The notes beneath the pieces are model-generated. The model searched no databases and was not told the origin of the DNA. It worked only from the letters and a program-made list of their open reading frames with translations. From Bacteroidales bacterium (GTDB lineage: Bacteria; Bacteroidota; Bacteroidia; Bacteroidales; UBA932), in the NCBI GenBank assembly GCA_017429205.1, contig JAFRPH010000038.1, forward strand, positions 40,761 through 104,760: a stretch of 64,000 nt of DNA, given 5' to 3'. Below are positions 42,699-51,054 of this stretch, in pieces. Each line of letters begins with the position of its first letter. Positions within the stretch are counted from its first letter, which is position 1. A program made the position numbers and the translations under genes.

Positions 42699-43398
42699 AG
42701 GAAAGCTTTATCTGATTCCGTCCCCGCTCGGGGACAACGACCCGGCCGAAGTGCTTCCGGCGCCGGTCCTGGAACTCCTGCCCACGCTGGACTGCTTCGT
42801 GGTCGAGGAGGTCCGGACGGCCCGTCGGTTCCTGTCCCGCGCCGGCCTCAAGGGCCATATCGAGGGACTGGAGTTCCACGAGCTCAACGAGCACACGGCC
42901 CCGGCGGAGATCGCGCCCCTCGGGCGCCTGTTCGACGGCGGCCGCAACGTGGGCCTCATCTCCGAGGCCGGTCTTCCCGCCGTGGCGGACCCCGGCGCCC
43001 AGCTGGTGGCCCTGTGCCACCGGGAGGGAATCGAGGTCGTGCCCCTGGTGGGTCCCTCGTCCCTGATGCTGGCCCTGATGGCCTCCGGGCTCAACGGCCA
43101 GTCCTTCGCCTTCGCGGGCTACATCCCCGCGAAGACCGAGGAGCGCCGCGCGGCCATCCGCCGGCTGGAGAAGCGGTCGGCCGCGGAGCGTCAGACGCAG
43201 ATCATCATCGAGACGCCCTATCGGAACGACGCCCTCCTCACGGACCTCGCGGCCACCTGCTCCGGCAAGACGCTCATCACCGTCGCGGCGAACCTGATGC
43301 AGCCCGACGCCTTCATCCGCACCCTGCCGGCGTCCCGCTGGAAGGAGCATCCCGTCACCATCGGCAAAAGGCCGTGCGTATTCCTCCTCCTCGCATGA
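42691..43398 (+). CDS. RsmI-family SAM-dependent methyltransferase
   Basis: Tetrapyrrole-methylase-fold protein of 235 residues, starting at the ATG at 42691. Motifs are KLYLIPSPLGDNDPAEVLP, VEEVRTARRFLSRAG, GLISEAGLPAVADPGAQLV (the SAM-binding region, related to ISDAGTPLISDPG of RsmI) and VGPSSLMLALMASGLNGQSFAFAGYIP. RsmI methylates the 2'-O of C1402 in 16S rRNA. This sequence departs from canonical RsmI at several conserved positions, so it may be the second, shorter Bacteroidota paralogue. It overlaps tamB by 8 nt and mtaB by 4 nt. Confidence 0.87.
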   Translation: MNKGKLYLIPSPLGDNDPAEVLPAPVLELLPTLDCFVVEEVRTARRFLSRAGLKGHIEGLEFHELNEHTAPAEIAPLGRLFDGGRNVGLISEAGLPAVADPGAQLVALCHREGIEVVPLVGPSSLMLALMASGLNGQSFAFAGYIPAKTEERRAAIRRLEKRSAAERQTQIIIETPYRNDALLTDLAATCSGKTLITVAANLMQPDAFIRTLPASRWKEHPVTIGKRPCVFLLLA

Positions 43399-44696
43399 AA
43401 GTCGCCCTCACCACCCTCGGCTGCAAGCTGAACTATGCGGAAACGTCCACCTATGAGCGCGGATTCGTCGCCCACGGGCTGGAAGTGGTCCCCTGGAGCG
43501 CCGTGGCCGACGTCTATGTCATCAATACCTGCGCGGTGACGGAAACCGCGGAAAAGAAGTCCCGCAACCTGATGCGCCGGGCGCACAAGACGAACCCGGA
43601 CGCCCTCGTCATCGTCACCGGCTGCTACGCCGAGCTCAAGAAGGAGAAACTCTACGACATCGAGGGCGTCTCCCGCGTATTCGGGGCTTCCGAGAAATCC
43701 CTGGTGGTGTCCGAGACCCTGTCGATGCTTTCGGGCGCAAAAGATTCCTTCGCTTCGCTCGGAATGACAAACGACTGTCATCCCGAGGAGGTCGAAGACC
43801 GACGAAGGGATCTCGTCGATACCCTCCCGGCGTACTCTTCCGGCGAGCGGACGCGGTCGTTCCTGAAGGTGCAGGACGGGTGCAACAACTTCTGCGCGTA
43901 CTGCACCGTGCCGTTCGCCCGCGGCCGGAGCAGGAACATTCCCATCTGCGAGCTCGTGAAACAAGCGGAGCAGATCGCCGCGAAGGGCATCCACGAGGTG
44001 GTGCTGACGGGCGTGAACACGGGCGATTTCGGCCGCACGACGGGCGAATCCTTCCTGGACCTGCTGAAGGCCCTCGACGCGGTGGACGGCATCGACCGAT
44101 ACCGGATCTCGTCCATCGAACCGAACCTCATCACGGAGGAGATCGTGGACTGGATCGCCTCCGGCACCAAGTTCCAGCGGCATTTCCACATCCCGCTCCA
44201 GTCCGGCAGCGACACCTTGCTGAAGAAGGTCGGCCGCCGGTACGACACGGCCCTGTTCGCCTCCCGCATCGACTACATCCGTCAGGCGATGGAACGCCCC
44301 GGAGAGCCGAAGGTGTTCTTCGGCATCGACGTTATCGTCGGCCTGCCGGGCGAAACCGAGGAATTGTTCCTGGAGACATACCATTTCCTGAAGGACCGGA
44401 TCAAGCCCGCGTTCCTGCACGTGTTCCCCTACTCCAAGCGTCCCGGCACCCGCGCCGCCGTGATGCCGGACCAGGTCCAGGACAGCGTGAAGACGGACCG
44501 CGTCGCGCGGCTCGAAGCCCTCTCGGACGAACTCCACGCCGCTTTCGTCGCGGCCAACAAGGGCCTTCCCGAACGCGTCCTGTGGGAATCCAGCGTCAAG
44601 GGCGGTATGATGTTCGGCTACACCGGCAACTACATCCGCGTCGAGAAGCCCTACGACCCGGCGCTGGTGAACCAGTTGGAGAATATCGTGTTATGA
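43395..44696 (+). CDS. mtaB: tRNA t6A37 methylthiotransferase
   Basis: Radical-SAM enzyme of 433 residues that converts t6A37 to ms2t6A. The N-terminal UPF0004 domain has TLGCKLNYAET, VINTCAVT and VTGCYAELK, giving the three cysteines of the second cluster. The radical-SAM motif is Cys163-x3-Cys167-x2-Cys170 (GCNNFCAYC). HIPLQSGSDTLLKKVGRRY and GLPGETEE are also typical. The linker between the two domains (about residues 115-145) is encoded by a dispersed repeat (43739-43770 and the following unit). The repeat keeps the reading frame and gives a linker of about normal length. The TRAM-like C-terminus is short. It functionally follows TsaD, encoded upstream. Confidence 0.94.
   Translation: MKVALTTLGCKLNYAETSTYERGFVAHGLEVVPWSAVADVYVINTCAVTETAEKKSRNLMRRAHKTNPDALVIVTGCYAELKKEKLYDIEGVSRVFGASEKSLVVSETLSMLSGAKDSFASLGMTNDCHPEEVEDRRRDLVDTLPAYSSGERTRSFLKVQDGCNNFCAYCTVPFARGRSRNIPICELVKQAEQIAAKGIHEVVLTGVNTGDFGRTTGESFLDLLKALDAVDGIDRYRISSIEPNLITEEIVDWIASGTKFQRHFHIPLQSGSDTLLKKVGRRYDTALFASRIDYIRQAMERPGEPKVFFGIDVIVGLPGETEELFLETYHFLKDRIKPAFLHVFPYSKRPGTRAAVMPDQVQDSVKTDRVARLEALSDELHAAFVAANKGLPERVLWESSVKGGMMFGYTGNYIRVEKPYDPALVNQLENIVL
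43739..43825. repeat. Dispersed repeat inserted in frame in mtaB
   Basis: Positions 43739-43770 repeat 38014-38045 exactly. The next unit (TGTCATCCCGAGGAGGTCGA onwards) is a second repeat type of similar style in inverted sense. Together they encode the linker that includes SFASLGMTNDCHPEEVED, so the repeat is translated. Confidence 0.8.
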
Positions 44697-45646
44697 GTGA
44701 AGTGAAGCTCACATTTCTGGGGACGGGGACCTCGCAGGGGATTCCGATCATCGGGTGCCAGTGTGCGGTGTGCCGGTCGACGGATGCGCACGACAAGCGG
44801 TTCCGGGCGGCGGCGTTCGTGGAGTACGAGGGGTTCCAGGTGCTCATCGACGCCGGTCCCGACTTTCGGATGCAGATGCTCGCGAAAGGGATCCGCCACC
44901 TGGACGCCATCCTGCTGACGCACAAGCACAAGGACCATACGGGCGGCCTGGACGACGTGCGGTCGTTCAACTATATCGACCGGAAGGCCGTGGAGATCTA
45001 CTGCGAGCCGGAGGTGCTCAAGTCGCTGCGGAACGACTATGCCTATGCCTTCGCCGAGCACAAGTATCCCGGCGCCCCCGAATGGCACGTGCATATCATC
45101 GACGAGAAGCCTTTCCGCATCACCTCGCTGGAAAACACCGGCGACCTGGAATGGGTCCACGACGTCGGCTATTTCTACCGGCAGCCGGACGGGTCGCTCA
45201 TTCCTTCGGACAACGCCGTCGTGCCCGCCTTGCCGGCCCTTTCCGGCCCGGACAGCGGGATTGTTGACGGAGTCAAGTACTTGAATATCATCCCCATCCG
45301 GGGCTTCCACGACCAGATGCCTGTGCTAGGGTTCCGGTTCGGGAACATCGCGTATATCACGGATATGAGTTCCCTGCCGGACAGCGAACTGGTTAAGTTG
45401 CAAGGGCTGGAGCACGTGTCGCTGAACACGGTGGGCTACCACCCCCACCACTCGCATTTCTCGCTGGACCAGGCCCTGGAGCTGGCGGACCGCATCGGCG
45501 CGAAGCATACCTGGCTCACGCACCTGAGCCACGCGTTCCCCTCGCACGCCGCTTTCTGCGACGATCTCCGGCGCCTGTGCGCCGAGCGCGGCATCCGGTC
45601 CGACGTCCAGCCCGCCTACGACGGCCTGACTGTCACGGCTCGGTAG
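44693..45646 (+). CDS. Metallo-beta-lactamase-fold phosphodiesterase, PhnP-like
   Basis: Cytoplasmic hydrolase of 317 residues. The opening KLTFLGTGTSQGIPIIGCQCAVC is typical of PhnP-type and related MBL phosphodiesterases, with the extra cysteine pair. The metal motif is LTHKHKDHTGG (HxHxDH), later ligands are in YITDMSSL and GYHPHHSHFS, and a final TWLTHLSH provides the last His. Relatives cleave cyclic phosphodiesters or nucleotides; the substrate here is not known. The ATG overlaps the mtaB stop, making it the last gene of the tamB operon. Its 3' end overlaps a small minus-strand gene by 14 nt. Confidence 0.88.
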   Translation: MSEVKLTFLGTGTSQGIPIIGCQCAVCRSTDAHDKRFRAAAFVEYEGFQVLIDAGPDFRMQMLAKGIRHLDAILLTHKHKDHTGGLDDVRSFNYIDRKAVEIYCEPEVLKSLRNDYAYAFAEHKYPGAPEWHVHIIDEKPFRITSLENTGDLEWVHDVGYFYRQPDGSLIPSDNAVVPALPALSGPDSGIVDGVKYLNIIPIRGFHDQMPVLGFRFGNIAYITDMSSLPDSELVKLQGLEHVSLNTVGYHPHHSHFSLDQALELADRIGAKHTWLTHLSHAFPSHAAFCDDLRRLCAERGIRSDVQPAYDGLTVTAR

Positions 45647-45749
45647 CGAGCGTATCTTCCTGTCCGTCCCGGACGTATTCGATGGCACTGTCCAGCAGGA
45701 GCCAGATGGCGAAGGCCGCAAGGCCCAGGGTGACGACGATCTCGAACAT
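45633..45749 (-). CDS. Putative 38-aa single-pass membrane protein
   Basis: Short gene that I do not recognise. It encodes one hydrophobic helix (FEIVVTLGLAAFAIWLLLDSA) and an acidic tail (YVRDGQEDTLATEP), a common plan for small regulatory membrane proteins. A TACCTTTG promoter box lies 27 nt before the ATG, on the correct strand, in the gap between two plus-strand transcripts. That promoter, together with the coherent helix, is why I list it. It converges with the MBL gene and overlaps its end by 14 nt. Confidence 0.55.
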   Translation of the reverse strand: MFEIVVTLGLAAFAIWLLLDSAIEYVRDGQEDTLATEP

Positions 45750-45776
45750 GGCGCTTTCGTTTTTGGTTTCCAAGGG

Positions 45777-45784
45777 CAAAGGTA
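45777..45784 (-). promoter_or_regulatory. Promoter box for the 38-aa gene
   Basis: TACCTTTG on the minus strand fits TANNTTTG. No -33 TTTG is present at 19 nt. Confidence 0.45.
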
Positions 45785-45854
45785 GCGCCCCATTGTGCCA
45801 AGTCACAGCACAGTCATCCCTTTTTCCCCATTTCCCCAAGTCGGGAAAAAAGCG

Positions 45855-45862
45855 TATATTTG
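45855..45862 (+). promoter_or_regulatory. Promoter box for the lipoprotein at 45882
   Basis: TATATTTG fits TANNTTTG and lies 19 nt before the ATG. Confidence 0.55.
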
Positions 45863-45881
45863 CAAAATTTAACGACTGACC

Positions 45882-46589
45882 ATGAAAATTTTCAAGCATC
45901 TGATCCTCGGACTCGCCGCCCTCCTTCTCCTGGCGGCCTGCGGTCCTTCCCGTTACACGAATTCCAGCGTCAACCTGGCCTCCGTCCCGGAGTACGCTTT
46001 CGTTGAGCCCTACTCCTTCATCGTCCTTTACGGCGACGACGGGAAAGGCTATTATAACGAAGAGTCTTCCGCCACGGCGACGAGAACGATCACGAATATC
46101 ATCAATTCGGAACGCTTCCCCTTCTCCGACATGATCCCGGCCGACTACGACGGTGAGAACGCGGACATCAAGAACTGGCTGCGGACCTTCCCGGATGTGG
46201 ATCCGGCCAAAGCCGACCGTCTCCGCGTCCCCAAGTCCCTGCGCAAGATGCTGGACAAGAGCGGCCTCCGCTACGGCATCGTCATCTACTCCTACGGCTA
46301 TGTTCAGACCAAGGCGGGTTACCAGCGTGAAAAGGTGGAGAAAGCCACTTCCAAACTCATCGACAAGGCCGTCGAGAAACTCACCGGCATCACGGGCCTG
46401 ACCAATCCTTCCCAGAATTATTCTGTCAGCGACCCGTACGGCAACGTCCTCTACTGCGCCGTCATCGACGGAGAGACGGACCGCGTCATCCATTTCGTGA
46501 ACGAGACCCCGACCTTCGGCTCCCACCCCACAGAAAACGCCTACGTCAGTGAGCTCCTTCACAAACTCCTGAAAGAGTTCATCCGATAA
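45882..46589 (+). CDS. Hypothetical lipoprotein, 235 aa
   Basis: Lipoprotein with lipobox LLLLAAC (Cys near 20). The mature part starts GPSRYTNSSVNLASVPEYAFVEPYSFIVLYGDDGKGYYNE, a pattern shared by uncharacterised Bacteroidales lipoproteins that I cannot name. A helical middle (YQREKVEKATSKLIDKAVEKLTG) is followed by a beta-rich end with VLYCAVIDGETDRVIHFV. No catalytic motif is visible. It has its own TATATTTG promoter and is followed 27 nt later by a second small lipoprotein. Confidence 0.8.
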   Translation: MKIFKHLILGLAALLLLAACGPSRYTNSSVNLASVPEYAFVEPYSFIVLYGDDGKGYYNEESSATATRTITNIINSERFPFSDMIPADYDGENADIKNWLRTFPDVDPAKADRLRVPKSLRKMLDKSGLRYGIVIYSYGYVQTKAGYQREKVEKATSKLIDKAVEKLTGITGLTNPSQNYSVSDPYGNVLYCAVIDGETDRVIHFVNETPTFGSHPTENAYVSELLHKLLKEFIR

Positions 46590-46616
46590 ACTTTATACAG
46601 TACAATTGATACGACT

Positions 46617-47021
46617 ATGAAGAATTTGAAACTTTTCGGCCTGCTGGCCGCTTGCTGCCTCGCTTTGGCGGCCGTCTCCTGCTCCAAGGACAATTCCGGA
46701 AACAATGAACAGGGCGGCGGTGGCAGCGGAAAACCGGGTGAAGCCGTGGCCTCCCTCAAGGGAACCACCTGGTCCACGGCGGACTTGATGGGCGTCGGCA
46801 CCCTCACGCTGTCTTTCACCGACAAGGAGGCGACCCTGACGCGCGTTTCCGGTAGAATCACGTCCACCTGCACCTACCCGTATACGTACAGCAACGGCAC
46901 GATGAAAACCCAGGGAAAACTGCTGAATGACGAGCTGCAGGACATCACCGGCACCGTTTCCGGATCCAACATGAATGTCGTCTTCTCCAAGAGCGGCAAC
47001 TACGCTTTCAGCAAGAAGTAG
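46617..47021 (+). CDS. Small hypothetical lipoprotein, 134 aa
   Basis: Lipoprotein with lipobox LAAVSC, then a flexible Gly/Ser-rich linker (SGNNEQGGGGSGKPG) and a small beta domain (about 45-134) built of short strands: TWSTADLMGVGTLTLSFTDKEATLT, YPYTYSNGTMKTQGKLL and ITGTVSGSNMNVVFS. This plan resembles lipocalin-like lipoproteins of Bacteroidota. No function can be assigned. It shares a transcript with the preceding lipoprotein and ends at a strong terminator. Confidence 0.78.
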   Translation: MKNLKLFGLLAACCLALAAVSCSKDNSGNNEQGGGGSGKPGEAVASLKGTTWSTADLMGVGTLTLSFTDKEATLTRVSGRITSTCTYPYTYSNGTMKTQGKLLNDELQDITGTVSGSNMNVVFSKSGNYAFSKK

Positions 47022-47043
47022 CACCGATTCCGCCTATCGAACA

Positions 47044-47079
47044 AATAACCTCCTGGCCAACGCCAGGAGGTTATTTTTT
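47044..47079 (+). terminator. Rho-independent terminator, strong
   Basis: AATAACCTCCTGGC, loop CAAC, GCCAGGAGGTTATT, then TTTTA: a perfect 14-bp stem 22 nt after the stop. It lies between convergent genes and may also stop the minus-strand transcript. Confidence 0.9.
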
Positions 47080-47096
47080 ATGCTATGTCGCGCCGA

Positions 47097-48587
47097 TTAC
47101 CGGCCGTCCGCGAGGAAGGCGGCCTGGACCGGGCCGAGGCGCCGGTAGCCGTCCTCGTTCATATGGAGCTTGTCGCCCAGATAGTAGAGGCCCACGTTGA
47201 ACTCGTTGATTCCCTGGAGGTTGAACTGGTCCAGCACCGGGATGCCGTAGTAGGCGCAGCAGGCCTTCTGGGCCTCGATGTAGTCCGCGAAGGTCTTGCC
47301 GGTCTTGTTGGGCTCCGCCGAGTACGGATTGTGGCCGGCGTCGGCCCCGAAGAAACGGAGGGAGGTGAAGAAGTAGATCTCCGCCTTCGGATTCTTCTCC
47401 AGCAGGGTCTTGATGCAGTAGTTGATGCCGCCGCACTGGGTGGTCAGCTTCCGCGGGTCGTAATTGTCGTAGACGGTGTAGTCCTGCCAAGTGCCGCACT
47501 CGCGGCTATTGTTGTAGTCGTTGGTCGACGCCCAAAGCACATACACGTCGTACACGCCGGCATCGTCCACCTGTTTCTGGAGGGTATAGCCCTGTTTGTT
47601 GGAGAAACCGGCCCCGCCCACGCCATAGGTGGTAACCTCGGCGTTCAGGAGGTCCGCCCAGCACTGCTTCGCGGCGTCGGACTCGTTGTTCACGGAGAGG
47701 GAGCCGCCGAAGACGGCGATGCGCTTGCCATAGTTCTTGTGGCCCTTGTACGGGCTGTCCTTTGCAACCTTGCGGTTCGGGACCAGGTGGTGCTTCTCCG
47801 GCTCGGGGCGCCGGTTGCGGAGCCACGCCTGCCCGGCTTCGGCATCGGCCTCCGCCAGGGCCTTGAGCTCCTCGCGGGCCGCGGCCACATCCTCCCGATA
47901 CGTCTCGTTGGAGTGCATCGCGGCGAAGGTGGCCGATGCCAGAAGCTTGGACGCATCGACATCGCTCTGCCAATGGTAACCCGCGATCACGCGGCTCTGG
48001 CCCCACTCATAGCCGGCCTTGAGCAGCGTGTCCTGCCGTTCGGGATTCAGTTCCGCCAGGACCAGGGCCATGCCCCAGCCGCGGACCGTGTGCCCGGACG
48101 GATAGGATCCGCTCCGGCGGGAACCCTCCTCGCTCTTGGGCATCAGCGTCCCTTCCCGATAGAAGACATACGGGCGCAGGCGCATATACGCGGCCTTGGG
48201 GCCGCTGGCTCCGAGGCGGAAGGTGCGGATGCTCCGGTCCAGCAGGTGCATCGTTTTCGGCGTGGTCTGGCGGGACAGTTTCCGGCCGAAGGCGCCGCTG
48301 AACAGCGCCGCCATGGAATCCACGTTGGTCGTCTCCTCCTTGATGGCGCGGAGGGCGCGCGCGCCGACCCGCTGGGTCTTGCCCCACTGGTACTGCGCCT
48401 CGTCATAGGCGAACTGGGGTGTTCCCTCCTCCGGAGGCGGCGGGAGGAACACGACCGCGTTGGGGATTTCTTTCTCTCCCAGGTACGGTTCCACCCGGGC
48501 GAACGGAAGCTGCTGCGCGGCAGCGTTCCACGCAAGGGACAGTCCTGCCACGAGGACGGCCGCGGATGTCAAGATTCTCTTGCCCAT
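47097..48587 (-). CDS. Fusion of class A acid phosphatase and SGNH hydrolase, secreted
   Basis: Secreted protein of 496 residues with a signal peptide ending WNAAAQ. The N-terminal half is a PAP2-fold class A non-specific acid phosphatase. The full signature is present: K-x6-RP in KAAYMRLRP, PSGH in GSYPSGHT, and SR-x5-H-x3-D in SRVIAGYHWQSD. After a charged linker (about 255-295), the C-terminal half is an SGNH/GDSL-type hydrolase: AVFGGSLSVN (nucleophile block), GVGGAG, WASTNDYNN (oxyanion block) and DKLHMNEDGYRRLG (D-x-x-H). The protein would remove both phosphate and ester groups in the periplasm or outside. It is followed 4 nt upstream on the same strand by a LolA-like gene. Confidence 0.9.
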   Translation of the reverse strand: MGKRILTSAAVLVAGLSLAWNAAAQQLPFARVEPYLGEKEIPNAVVFLPPPPEEGTPQFAYDEAQYQWGKTQRVGARALRAIKEETTNVDSMAALFSGAFGRKLSRQTTPKTMHLLDRSIRTFRLGASGPKAAYMRLRPYVFYREGTLMPKSEEGSRRSGSYPSGHTVRGWGMALVLAELNPERQDTLLKAGYEWGQSRVIAGYHWQSDVDASKLLASATFAAMHSNETYREDVAAAREELKALAEADAEAGQAWLRNRRPEPEKHHLVPNRKVAKDSPYKGHKNYGKRIAVFGGSLSVNNESDAAKQCWADLLNAEVTTYGVGGAGFSNKQGYTLQKQVDDAGVYDVYVLWASTNDYNNSRECGTWQDYTVYDNYDPRKLTTQCGGINYCIKTLLEKNPKAEIYFFTSLRFFGADAGHNPYSAEPNKTGKTFADYIEAQKACCAYYGIPVLDQFNLQGINEFNVGLYYLGDKLHMNEDGYRRLGPVQAAFLADGR

Positions 48588-48591
48588 GGCC

Positions 48592-49218
48592 CTATCGCTT
48601 GTCGATGATGGTGGCGCCGGGATAATCGGCCTTGTTGAAAGTCACTTCCTCCTCGGTCACGTTGAACTTGAGGTTGCGCATCGTGACGGTGACCAGATCC
48701 ACCTTGGCGCTCAGGCTCATCGGGTAGTAGGTATCCTTCGCGATGACGATTTCCATGTTCTTGGGATCGTCCTTGTTCGTGTTGAAGCGGTTCTTCTTGC
48801 ACTTGATGGTCCAGGCCGAGGACGTTTCCTTGGCGATGGACACGTCATACCCTTCCGTGGCGCTCTGGAACATCTTCATGTTCTCCTCCTCGTCGGACTT
48901 CTTGGTCTTGTCCTGGTTCTCGATGGTGATGGTGTTCTCGCCGGCGTCATAGGTCCATTCCGTCTGGCCGTCCTGCCAGGTGACGAGCTTCTTGCCCATC
49001 ATCTCCGCCTCCAGGCGCATCTTGTCTCCCAGGCTCCAGGCGTTGGAGGACATCGTGCCCAGGATGGGAATCTTGATGTCCATCGTCATCCGGAAGCCAT
49101 TCTCCGCACTGACCTGTTCCATCGCGGCATCCATCTTGGCGACGATTTCTTCGGCGGTCTGCGCATAGGCCGCCACGGCCAAGGTCAAGGCGGTCAGCAA
49201 AGCAAAGAATCTTTTCAT
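48592..49218 (-). CDS. LolA-like periplasmic protein, paralogue of 54304-54930
   Basis: Protein of 208 residues from the ATG at 49218, downstream of a TATATTTG box. The signal peptide ends AVAAYAQ. The mature part starts TAEEIVAKMDAAMEQ and folds as an incomplete beta-barrel of the LolA/LolB type: FRMTMDIKIPILGTMSSNAWSLGDKMRLE, then WTYDAGENTITI. LolA carries lipoproteins across the periplasm. Many Bacteroidota LolA-like proteins have no proven cargo. It is the same length as the second copy at 54304 and shares the block EEENMKMFQSATEGYDVSI and NTNKDDPKNM. It precedes the phosphatase/SGNH gene by 4 nt in one transcript. Confidence 0.82.
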   Translation of the reverse strand: MKRFFALLTALTLAVAAYAQTAEEIVAKMDAAMEQVSAENGFRMTMDIKIPILGTMSSNAWSLGDKMRLEAEMMGKKLVTWQDGQTEWTYDAGENTITIENQDKTKKSDEEENMKMFQSATEGYDVSIAKETSSAWTIKCKKNRFNTNKDDPKNMEIVIAKDTYYPMSLSAKVDLVTVTMRNLKFNVTEEEVTFNKADYPGATIIDKR

Positions 49219-49243
49219 AATCAACAGCATTTGTTCAATCACA

Positions 49244-49251
49244 CAAATATA
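49244..49251 (-). promoter_or_regulatory. Promoter box of the LolA-like gene
   Basis: TATATTTG on the minus strand, with CTTG 19 nt upstream in place of the ideal TTTG. It lies 25 nt before the ATG at 49218. Confidence 0.6.
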
Positions 49252-49253
49252 GC

Positions 49254-49286
49254 AAAAAAAAGGCCGACCGCAAGGGTCAGCCTTTT
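49254..49286 (-). terminator. Rho-independent terminator of pckA
   Basis: On the minus strand AAGGC-T-GACC, loop CTTGC, GGTC-G-GCCTT, then a run of T. It sits beyond a dispersed repeat and just upstream of the LolA-like gene's promoter. Confidence 0.8.
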
Positions 49287-49292
49287 GAAAGG

Positions 49293-49321
49293 ACAGATTC
49301 CCGGTCAAGCCGGGAATGACG
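49293..49321. repeat. Palindromic dispersed-type repeat
   Basis: ATTCCCGG, spacer TCAAG, CCGGGAAT forms a perfect 8-bp hairpin next to the pckA stop codon. It has the look of a small dispersed repeat, similar in style to those at 38014 and 43739. Confidence 0.6.
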
Positions 49322-49327
49322 ACAGTA

Positions 49328-50944
49328 CTAGAGCTTCGGACCGGCCTTGACGAGGGCCTTGCCGGCGCGGTTGGACTCGTACTTGTGGAAGTTCTTGATG
49401 AAGCGGCCGGCGAGATCCTTGGCCTTCTCCTCCCAGATGGCGGGATCGGCGTAGGTGTCGCGAGGATCGAGGATGCCGGTGTCCACGCCTTCGAGCTGGG
49501 TGGGAACCTCGAAGTTGAAGTACGGGATCATCTTGGTCGGGGCCTTGTCGATGCTGCCGTTCAGGATGGCGTCGATGATGCCGCGGGTGTCACGGATGGA
49601 GATGCGCTTGCCGGTGCCGTTCCAGCCGGTGTTCACCAGGTAAGCCTTCGCGCCGGACTTCTTCATCTTCTTGACAAGCTCCTCGGCGTACTTGGTCGGA
49701 TGGAGCTCCAGGAAGGCCTGGCCGAAGCAGGCGGAGAAGGTCGGGGTGGGCTCGGTGATGCCGCGCTCGGTGCCCGCGAGCTTGGCCGTGAAGCCGGAGA
49801 GGAAGTAGTACTTGCACTGGTTCGGGGTCAGGATGGACACCGGAGGCAGCACGCCGAAGGCGTCGGCGCTGAGGAAGATCACCTGCTTGGCGGCGGGGCC
49901 GTGGCTGTCCGGACGGACGATCTTCTCGATGTGGTAGATCGGGTAGGACACGCGGGTGTTCTCGGTGACGGACTTGTCGTTGAAGTCGATCTTGCCGTTC
50001 TCGTCGACGGTGACGTTCTCGAGGAGGGCGTCGCGGCGGATGGCGTTGTAGATGTCGGGTTCGGACTCCTTGTCGAGCTTGATGACCTTGGCGTAGCAGC
50101 CGCCTTCGAAGTTGAAGACGCCCTTGTTGTCCCAGCCGTGCTCGTCGTCGCCGATGAGTAGACGCTTCGGGTCGGTGGAGAGGGTGGTCTTGCCGGTGCC
50201 GGAGAGGCCGAAGAAGATGGCGGTGTTCTCACCGTTCATGTCCGTGTTGGCGGAGCAGTGCATCGCGGCGATGCCCTTGAGCGGGAGGTAGTAGTTCATC
50301 ATGGAGAACATGCCCTTCTTCATCTCGCCGCCGTACCAGGTATTGAGGATCACCTGCTCACGGGAAGTGACGTTGAAGGCGACGCAGGTATCGCTGCGGA
50401 GGCCGAGTTCCTCATAGTTGTCAACCTTGGCCTTGGAAGCGCAGTACACCACGAAGTCGGGTTCCTGGTCGAATTCCTTCTGGTTCTTCGGACGGATGAA
50501 CATGTTCGTGACGAAGTGGGCCTGCCAGGCGACCTCCATGATGAAGCGGACCTTCATGCGGGTGTCGGCGTGGGTGCCGCAGAAACCGTCCACGACGAAG
50601 AGGCGCTTGCCGCTGAGCTGCTGCTGGGCGAGCTTCTTGACGGCCTTCCAGGTCTTCACGGACATCTTGTGGTTGTCGTTCGGATAACCTTCGGTGGTCC
50701 ACCAGATTTCGCCCGGGGCGCCTTCCTTGGTGGTCTCGTCGTACACGATGTACTTGTCCTTGGGGGAACGGCCGGTGTAGATGCCGGTCATGACGTTGAT
50801 GGCGCCGAGCTCGGTCACCTGACCCTTGTCATACCCCTCGAGACCGGGCTTGGTCTCCTCGTTGTAAAGGACCTCGTAGGTAGGGTTGTAGAGGATTTCC
50901 TTGACCCCTTTGATACCATACTTGGCCAGACTGATGTTTGCCAT
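49328..50944 (-). CDS. pckA: Phosphoenolpyruvate carboxykinase (ATP)
   Basis: Interconverts oxaloacetate and PEP with ATP/ADP. In Bacteroidales it usually runs toward oxaloacetate, fixing CO2 for succinate formation. It has 538 residues, the normal length. Motifs include [11 protein letters not shown], the substrate site [19 protein letters not shown], the P-loop [11 protein letters not shown], the metal site [19 protein letters not shown], and NTGWNG with [10 protein letters not shown] near the C-terminus. A TAAATTTG promoter box (50988-50981) precedes it by about 37 nt. It ends at a dispersed repeat and terminator. Confidence 0.98.
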   Translation of the reverse strand: MANISLAKYGIKGVKEILYNPTYEVLYNEETKPGLEGYDKGQVTELGAINVMTGIYTGRSPKDKYIVYDETTKEGAPGEIWWTTEGYPNDNHKMSVKTWKAVKKLAQQQLSGKRLFVVDGFCGTHADTRMKVRFIMEVAWQAHFVTNMFIRPKNQKEFDQEPDFVVYCASKAKVDNYEELGLRSDTCVAFNVTSREQVILNTWYGGEMKKGMFSMMNYYLPLKGIAAMHCSANTDMNGENTAIFFGLSGTGKTTLSTDPKRLLIGDDEHGWDNKGVFNFEGGCYAKVIKLDKESEPDIYNAIRRDALLENVTVDENGKIDFNDKSVTENTRVSYPIYHIEKIVRPDSHGPAAKQVIFLSADAFGVLPPVSILTPNQCKYYFLSGFTAKLAGTERGITEPTPTFSACFGQAFLELHPTKYAEELVKKMKKSGAKAYLVNTGWNGTGKRISIRDTRGIIDAILNGSIDKAPTKMIPYFNFEVPTQLEGVDTGILDPRDTYADPAIWEEKAKDLAGRFIKNFHKYESNRAGKALVKAGPKL

Positions 50945-50980
50945 AATTATACGGGTTTAAAGATTATTTCTTCAATTCTG

Positions 50981-50988
50981 CAAATTTA
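50981..50988 (-). promoter_or_regulatory. Promoter box of pckA
   Basis: TAAATTTG on the minus strand fits TANNTTTG. It lies in the divergent gap between pckA and recQ. Confidence 0.55.
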
Positions 50989-51054
50989 TTAATAATTCAG
51001 AACTTTTCCAATGAAGCCACTTATCTTTTTGTAAAAAATACGTACCTTCGCGCC

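Noticed and set aside
51043..51054. Firm promoter call for recQ
   Set aside because: The box is TACCTTCG, one base off the consensus, and only 4 nt from the ATG, so it is mentioned in the gene entry but not listed as a promoter.
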